From positions 2,261,241 through 2,325,240 of the forward strand of contig NW_004955402.1 in assembly GCF_000276665.1 (NCBI RefSeq): a DNA stretch of 64,000 bases. Reading direction: 5' to 3'. The translations under genes were made by a program, and so were the position numbers. The stretch comes from Chinchilla lanigera (taxonomy: Eukaryota > Chordata > Mammalia > Rodentia > Chinchillidae). Under the pieces are notes generated by a model, which saw only the letters and a program-made list of their open reading frames with translations, searched no databases and was not told where the DNA came from. This document shows positions 38,001-47,000 of this stretch, piece by piece. Each line of letters starts with the position of its first letter. Within the stretch, counting starts at the first letter, position 1.

Positions 38001-41000
38001 CCAATGTGGAATCTGGATATAGAGACTTTATGATCAACTCAAGTGTGATTTTTGTTCTTAATAGTAAAAAAATTCCTGCAAAACAAGATGGGACTCTGAA
38101 AACATGTTCAACTTTGTAATTCTGTGACACATACTTCACTTTAACTAAAATTCTCACAAGGGACTACCAGCTGATGGCAACAGTAAGAGATGCATGAAAC
38201 TTCCACATTAATGTAGTTATAACTTAGCTGTTACAAGGTAGTTATAAATTAGATTTACTTTCAGCTAAACTTTGATTTGTGAATTGTGAGTGGATATGTC
38301 AATCTAAACAACAGAGATTTGCAAAGATTAATAAATTTATTTGGACACAACATTCAATGCAAACCGTATTGTCTTAGTAAACAGTGTGTATTTAAGTCTG
38401 AGGAAAGGGAAGTTTTAATGGCAAAAAACAGAGAATGACATATTTGAAACAATAAACCTCAACTACAACAATCAGTAACAGGAATGGCATTAGTCCAAAG
38501 TTGGGACAGACAGTTGTGGGGCAGATGCCCTTGCAGAAGTGTTCACGGTCTAAGGCTACAGGGGTCTTTGCTCAAGGTTGTGGTTCTGGTAATCCTCTAT
38601 GGTAATTACTGTTGTCATGCCATGCTACTAGCATCCTTTATAACCTCCTGGCTTGATTTATTATTCTTTGGTTGGTGTGGGGTTTGACAAAAGTCATTTC
38701 ATTCTGTTTCTGACAACTTTTATAAATGGTGATAAAGATTCATTTGTTTTCTATTTATCTTTATATACCCTCCCTTGTGCCAAAAAGACTTCATGCTGTG
38801 TAAAAATGCTTAAGTTATTAAGGAGACATACACACACACACCAAATTTAGCCTTAATCTCCCCAAAAGAATCAAGTTAAATAACTAAATTATTTTAAGTT
38901 TTTTACCTTACCATAAGCAGTACACATTCACTGTAGAAATCTTAACACAGGCAGACACAGTGGCACACCCCTGTAATCCCAGCACTTAGGAGGCTAAAAC
39001 AAAAGGATCACCGTGTTTTCCAAACCAGCCTAGAGTACATAATGAGTTCAAGGACAACCTGAACTACACTGCCAGATCCTGTCTCAAAAAACAGAAACAA
39101 AAAGTCTTCAAACACACAGAAAAGCAAAAATATGAAAACAAGATATCCAAATCCTAAAGTAGAGATAAGAATGCTAACATTTTCTTTCTAATCTCTTTCT
39201 TCACATACTACCATAAACTCATACTTATGCAACTTTTCAACTGTGGGATCAGACTGTCACCAAAGATCAGCTTTTCACTAAAAGTAGGACAACTGGGCCA
39301 GGTGTGGTGGCACATGCCTGTAATCCCAGCACTTGGGAGGCTGAGGCAGGAGAATAGCTGTGAGTTCAAGACCAGCCTGGCTACAAAGTGAGCTCAAGGC
39401 CAGCCTCAACTGCATAGAGATCCTGTCTCAAAAAGAAAAAAAAAAAAAAAAAAAAAAGGACAACTAGACTTTAACAGATGTGGCACAATACTATCTATGA
39501 AATATTTTTACCACAAAATATTAAAACCTGAATCTAATCAACCCTTAAACCCAATTTAAAACTTATAGGAAATACATGTGAGACACGTCCAGAAGAAGGG
39601 TAGTTTTATTGGACAACTGGCACAGTCTTTAACAAACCAATGACATAATTAAAAAAAAAAAAAGAGGCACTGTCTAAGATTAAGACTTAGATACAGGACA
39701 ACCAAATGCAATGAAAAAATGAAAAAGCAACTAAAAAGAAACTGGAGAAATTTCAAAAGACTATTAGATGCTATATTAAAGATTTATTGTTGGTTTTAAA
39801 TAACAATGGTATCATGACTATGCAAAAAAAAAGTCCTTCTTTGTCCCTAGAAATGCAAATTCAAGTACAAGGCGTAAAACCTTTGGCTGTGCAAGGGCAG
39901 AAGGACTGGGAGCTGAGCCTAGTCTAGGCAACTTAGTGATTTAGAGACCCTGCCCCGCCCCCAAAAGGAGGGAGGACTGCAGCTGCAGCTGGAGCTGGAG
40001 CTCGGTGGGAAGGCCCTGGGTTCAATCCTCAGTACCAGCAAACACACAGAAGCAAACAAAAACATACAAATAAGCATGGTAAAACATTAAGTCAGGGACT
40101 GGGGATTTAGCTCAGCAGCAAAGTGCCTGCCTGGCAAGCGCAAGGTCTTGAGTCCGATTTCTGGTACCGGAAGAGGAAAACAAAAATTAAGTCACTAAAT
40201 TTAAATTATGTTAAAGCAGATGGAAGTTCTTATGTTTTTAGGAATGTTTGGAAGTTTAAAATTTTTAACTGAGTAATTTGAGTCACATTTCAGTTATAAT
40301 AACCCAGTAGTAAGCAGTCCTTTCCACCTTCAGTTTTCTTCTAAGCAATTTTTTTATGCTTGAAAAAAAGCAAGGTCCCTCCACTTTTGAAAGGCTGGTC
40401 AGTCAAGTTTTAAAATAAAAATGCAACAAGAAAAAGATCAAGAAGTACCTATGAATACCAGCACTCAGGAGGCTGAGGCAGGGGGATCATTGAGAGTTTG
40501 AGGCCAGCCTGGGCTACAAAGTGAGCTGAAGGCCAACCTGAACTGCAGAGCAAGACCCTGTCTCAAAAAGACAAAAAAAAAAAGAGAAGTGCCAATAAGA
40601 AAAGAAAAAAGGTGCCTATAATAGGCTCCCTTCACAGATCATTTCTGCATGGTTCAAAGTCTCAAAAACCACAATGGTGATGCATGCCTGTAACCCCAGC
40701 ACTCTGGAGGCTCAGGCAGGAGGATCACAAGTTTGAGACCAGCCTAGGGAACAAAGTGAGTTCAAGACCAGCCTGAACTACACAGCGAAACTGTCCAAAA
40801 AAAAAAAAAAAAGGCAGCCAACCAAAACAAAAAAGTTCTCAGAGGAAATTTTAAAGGAAAGGGTGATGGGAGAAATACAGTTGGAAGACAGAAAGTAGCA
40901 GATACAGAGTATGAGTAAGTCTAGAGAGCTGATGTACAATATGACCTCTACAGGTAATAAAATTATGCTGTACTTGAGATTCCTGCTAAATGAGCAGACT

Positions 41001-44000
41001 TCAGGGGCTCTCCCCACAAGAGGAGGAAGTGAAAGGATGAGACACAATAGTGTCTATATGTACATGTAACACCTTCATCATATGTACACATCACATTGCA
41101 TACCGTAATCATGTGTGCACCATAACATCACGCTGTATGCCTTAACCATATACTGTGCAATGTTTTAAAAAGGAGAGAGGATCGACTTGTACAGCACACC
41201 AACATTACCAACCCTAACAATCAAAACACAGAGAACTTTAAAGAACTTAAATTAATCCAAGTTTTCCCTATTTTTTTTTATAGCTGTTGCTTTTTTTTGG
41301 AACCCTCCTTACCCATAGCAGGTTTGTTCCACAACCCACAGGAGAAGCCTGAAACTGTGGGTAGTACCAAACTCCATAACTTCATGTCTTTTCCAGGTCT
41401 ATCAAGCATTCATCACACACTGGCCTTAACATGTACAGCTTTGTGGTGTGACAGCAAAATCGACATGAATTTCTCTTTTTCTTCATAATTTCACAGATTC
41501 TTTTTCATAGGGTAGATCCTAGCAATCTCAGCATATGACTTCGTCTTATAAAGCTGATAAGGTTCACCTTTGCACTAAAAGCAAGCACTTTATGGCCGCT
41601 CTTTGACACATCTAGGCATATCTTGAACCGCCAGCACCACTACTCTTGTTCGCTGGGGCCAGTAAGTAAAATAAGGATTACTTCAGCACAAGCAATGGGA
41701 CACCACCAATCTGATAAGGAGCCAGCTGCTGACTAACATGAGCAGCACATCCAAGGTGGAGATGGTGGCCAAAGCACTTAGGGCCCAGGCAGAAGAGAGC
41801 AGAACAGGACAAGATTTCACAAGACTACTCAGAATGACATGAAATTTAAACTTGTGTAAAAATTTTCCATTTAATATTCTAAGACCAAAGAACAGAAAGC
41901 CATAGAAGGGGGAAAGAGCTACTGTGTATCTTCCTACATCACAAACACCATTTTTTGGTACTCTCCCGTCATACAATCAGAACACCCCAAAAATTACCTA
42001 GTCCTATCTTTCACTTTACAAAAACAAAAATGAAGCAATCTACTCAAGGGATAATTAACTCTTCATAAAATACTCCATAAATCATTTTCTGGAATTACCA
42101 CCTACATACAACTATATGCAACAGGCAGACAAAAAAGCCAATTCAGACGATATCCAAGACAAAAATGGGAACTACAGTGAAATCATCAGCCGTCGTACTA
42201 GTTCCATCAACGTTTTTTCGACAATCACTCTATGATTCAAATCTTGTCACTACGTATACAACAGTAAAAGAAACAGGTACATCATTAAGTAGTTCACAGT
42301 AGTTTGGGAAGAAAACAACAAAGCGAGCACAAGCTTCCATAGTGTCATGAAAAAGGGAGAAACCAAACTGCCCTGAAAGAGTATCAAAGACTTCAGAAGA
42401 AAAGTGATTCTTGAACTGGAGTCTGCCTGAGAAAGGGGGGCGAAAAGATACCAAGCAGAGCTTATGCAAAGTCTTCCAACAGCTTGGGAGCATTTGAGAA
42501 AATGGTTTCTTAACATCCAAGGCTATGGGTAGCAAAGAAATAGCACTAAAGTTAAGAGAAGTAGGCAAGAGACTTTGGACTTTTCCAAGTACACAATGGG
42601 AAAACAGAAAATACTTCAGCTTCTTTAAACTAGGAAATATTACCACCAGATTTTCCTTTTGCAAACAGTAGTTCCAGCAGCAGTGTGGAAGTCAGACTGA
42701 AGAAAGCTAACATAAGAGAAAAGGAGACAGGTCTGCTGGCCAGGAGAGAAAAGATGTAAGATACCTTTAACTATCCCAAATCCAGACCCTTTTGAGTGTA
42801 AGGACCCAAACACATCTTCCATACCTACTCAGATCATAAGCTTCCACTTACCCTCCCACATAGCCCCAAATAAAATGCAATTGATCCTCATCCAGACATC
42901 TGGGGGTTCCTAGGTGAGCGAATGGCACCAACACCTGGTTTACACAAGCAGAAATCTCAAAACCGTATAGGAAACCAACCACCCCTGTTTTCTCAGGGCA
43001 GATACCAAAGAGTCTCACTGGTTTGCTCTCCAAACTTTTCAACATTTCTTTAACACACTGTCTCAGTCCAAGAGATCACCTCTTGCCAGGACTGCCATGG
43101 CTACCTAATTCATCTCTTTCTCTTCTTAATCTACACAGCCACTGGAAGTAGTAATTATAAAGCAAATGTGATGATACTCTATTTCCTGCCCGTTTACTGC
43201 CCCTCTCCTACACAACTTAAAACTACCCCTTGGCTTAGGATAAAAATGAAACTACTAACCTGCCCTATAAACCAGAACTAGATTCATCTTGGTTATTTCC
43301 ATTACTGTCACACTGACCTCTTTCAGCCTAGTAAATGTCTCACATTCCCTCCTACCACAGCACAATGTCACATGTGGTTTCTTTTCTTTTTCCTCTAGGG
43401 AACTCCTTATTCTTGGAATCTTACTTCAATTGTGATAGCCTTCTCGCCCAGATCGAACTCCCCTACTTTAGATTCTCATAGTACTAACAGACATCTTTAT
43501 AGCTGTGTTTCGTTCATCTCCATACTGGATTAGTGTCTATCTCCCCTGATAGAACTGCCCCATGAACACAGGGCAGTGTTTCCCTCACAACTATAGTTCC
43601 AACACTCATTCATCACACCTGACATATAACAGATGCTCAAATCTAATGCAATTATACTAGATAATCTTATTCAGGTCTTAACGAATTCTTAAAATGAATT
43701 TTGAAGTCGAGCTGTATTACAGGGGATAAGGATTATCTGAGAAAGAGAAACAGTTTAATTATTACATGTGTAGAATGTTTCTGGTATGAATTATAGTGAT
43801 GCCTCTAAAAGATAAAAGTAAAAAATACAGGAAGGGTAGGCTTGAGTATTTTTTTTAAAAGCTAAGAATGTGCTGATTTTGAATTATCTAAAGAACAAAT
43901 CCAAACAGTCAATAAGCTGTTTAGAGTGTATATTCTTCTTAACTCTAAGTTCTGAATTAAAATGCAGATTTGGGTGTGCGCCACTATGTACAGAGAGCAA

Positions 44001-47000
44001 GGAAAAGAAAGAGAAAACTTTCTCAACAAGGAGAGTTCAGAGGCGGATAAAGATGAAACCCAATCAGTCTCAGAAACACCTGCATTTAAGAAAAAGGCCA
44101 CAAACAAAACCAAAATAAAGAGCAAAGAAGAAAATTACAAAATAATGGTGCCACACAAATTTTTTTAAAAGCCTCAATTTCTAAAAAGAACTGTCTTGTT
44201 GGTAATGTTCACTGTCAGAGGGGTCAGGTGAGATAACAACTGGACATGATTAATGTGGGTGTCCATAAGTAACAAGTCAGAAAGATGACCACAAGGGTGG
44301 AGGAGTGCACAGAAGGACTGTAAACATGGACTGTTTTCCCAAGTAGTCCTTCTGCAAAAGAAATGAAGGACCAGGAAGGACAGAGACCAGAAGCTCGGTC
44401 AAGAAAAATTTGTTTATTTTTAAAAAGCAAAACTTCAGCTTATTTGTGTTAAAAAGAGTAAGCATAAGTATTAGTTTACCTTAACCACCCAGAACAAAGG
44501 TGCCCAGAGCCTTGGACATGAGAACAGTACAATGCAGAGGAACAGGTGTTCAGAGGGAGCACGTCGGGCAAAGACCCGTATGCCATGCTAAAAAAAAAAG
44601 CAGATCAGACTTTCATCCTGTGAACAATGTATCTGCCACCTTTTAGGAATGAAGTAGTAAGATGGCATTTATGTTTTAAGGAAATGGGGCAAGGACACCA
44701 GAGAGATCTGGTAAAGCCAGTGTGAAACAGGAGGCACTTCTAAGGAACCGTCTGAAAATGTGCTAACCACCCAGAAGTGCAGGAGTCTGCATCCTCCAGT
44801 GAGCCCCTTCTCAGCGGTGTGCTGCGGTCCAGACATGCTCACACGGCCACCGCCATCCCTGGGTGAGTCAGAGTGCTTGGTCTTTGAACTCTGTATTGTC
44901 AGTTGCGACCCTGAGCACAATACTTCTAATAACTTTTTTTTCCTGTCCTTGATCATTGAAAGAAAGAATATATTTGAAATTTATTTTAGGATTTTCTAAA
45001 CTTTCTTTAAAGTTTTCTCCAAACCTGCTAATGGAAAAAGTAAAAAGCTGCATAACACGAAGGAAGAAATTTTATACTGTTTTTATTAAAGCAAAAAATC
45101 ACTTCACATAAAATACCAAATTTCAAATATGAGAATCAAGTCCTAAGTCAAATTACTGCCAGAGTTTAAACAGAAGTTAAACAAAAAGAAATATCTCTTT
45201 TTCTTTATTGACAAGCAGGACATTTACCTCAGAATTCATTATATTATCATTAAAGCACTTCTGTATATTGACTACGTGAAACAATACATTTTTTAATAAA
45301 ATATTGGAGCATGGAGAAAATGAACCACTCTTACCTACATCTCCAAAACTGTACAACGTACTGAGATTCATCTCAGATAATCTTATGTATGTAAAAGGAA
45401 AATCACCCAATCTCAAAATGAGCAAATGAGTTGCTCCTAAAGAATCATCTTACTCAAATGTAGAATTAAACACAAACACATGACAACGAATTTTCAAAGT
45501 TATCTTGTAACAGACCTTCACTTAAACTAAAAGTTATGGGTGACTGAAGACAAGCCAATTAAATGATTTTAAACACCATCATCAAACTAAGCACAAGTAG
45601 ACTGTGGATTTTAAATGTCTCACTGCCCAATGGCGAGCCATTCATCTAAACATAAGAAATTTCCACCAAGCAGACTATTTACATTCCATTAAGAGCTAAA
45701 CACTGAGGAAGGAATCAACCAGGAAGGGTCAGCTCCTATTTCAGCCCATCCCCTTCACTCCCCTAGAGCTCCCTGGCCCACCTTTACACACAAGTACACA
45801 ACTACAGACCCTGAAGCACACACCAAGCATTCTCACTTAGGGCCTGCTCACACACCGCGTAGCTCTCTCTGTGTAGCTCTCCTCAACTGAAGAGCAGCCT
45901 CTTCCTGAAAGCTTCCTAAAGGGAAAAGTGGGTCTCACAGGCCTGGCCTGTACTACCCCAAAGAAGTGAACTACATGGACAAGTCACTGTGTAGTGTTCT
46001 TGGTTGTTCTTTCACTTCTCTCCTAAGTAACTGCGCAGCGTTTTGGCTTTTAAAAACTTGTCCAGTATTATTAATCTCTTACTAGGGCAACAACTCTATT
46101 TCTCTAGGGAGAAACCTTCAAACTCTGTGGACATTTTCCTGTCTAAAACTAGTTTTAGCGTCTGCCAATCCTGGCACTCTGAGATGCTAAGGCAGGAGGA
46201 CCCCAAGTGTGAACCCAGCCTGACAATCTCAGTAACTGAGTGGGAACCTGTCTCAAAAAAAGTCGGGATATAGCTCAGTGTGAAGGCACTGGGTTGAATC
46301 CCCAGGATGCGGGAGGAGGGGAAACCCACACTACTTTCACAGGTTTCTAATTCCCAAAGGTAATTCACACATGGTTATGCAGTAGAGAAAATCTGTTCTG
46401 TAAACTCATCCTATCAAAAAGTAAAAGAAATTACTCCTGAGAAAACACACCTTAAAGCTTTTTCTTAAACTGAAGATAGTATCTATTTTGGTAACAGTAA
46501 TTTCATGGCCAGGTGTGATGGCCCAGGCCTGTAATCCCAGCACTTGGGAGGCGTGAGGCAGGAGGATGGCTGCGTGTTCGAGGTCAGGCAGGGCTACAAA
46601 GTGAGTTCAAGGCCAGCCTGGACTACATAATGAAACCCTGTCCCCAAAAGAAAAAAAATTTCGTGACTCTTCAAAGGTTTGCCCCTCCCCCAGCTAAAAC
46701 TGTAAAATCACGCAACACACAAACTTGCTGCCACAAAATGCACTCAGTACACCTCGAAATATTTCTCGGGAGTTTCCTTAAAGCCTTGTCTTTCACAAGG
46801 TGTCTTTCACTTACGTGTCCATTCAGCATAACTTCTAAATACACTAAAACGCTTGCCCAACGCCAGAACATAATTTTTTCTAAATTCCTAAAACTACCTG
46901 AATTTTTTCTACGGAAAACTATTTTTCTATGGACATCTATTTTTTCTTCTGGACCTAACTTTACAGAACAATAATGGATATTTTTTTCTCTTTTAAAACT

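Noticed and set aside
42230..42664. 144-codon minus-strand ORF in VAPA intron 1
   Set aside because: No recognisable motif, no splice or promoter context, and neighbouring frames are also open; probably chance.
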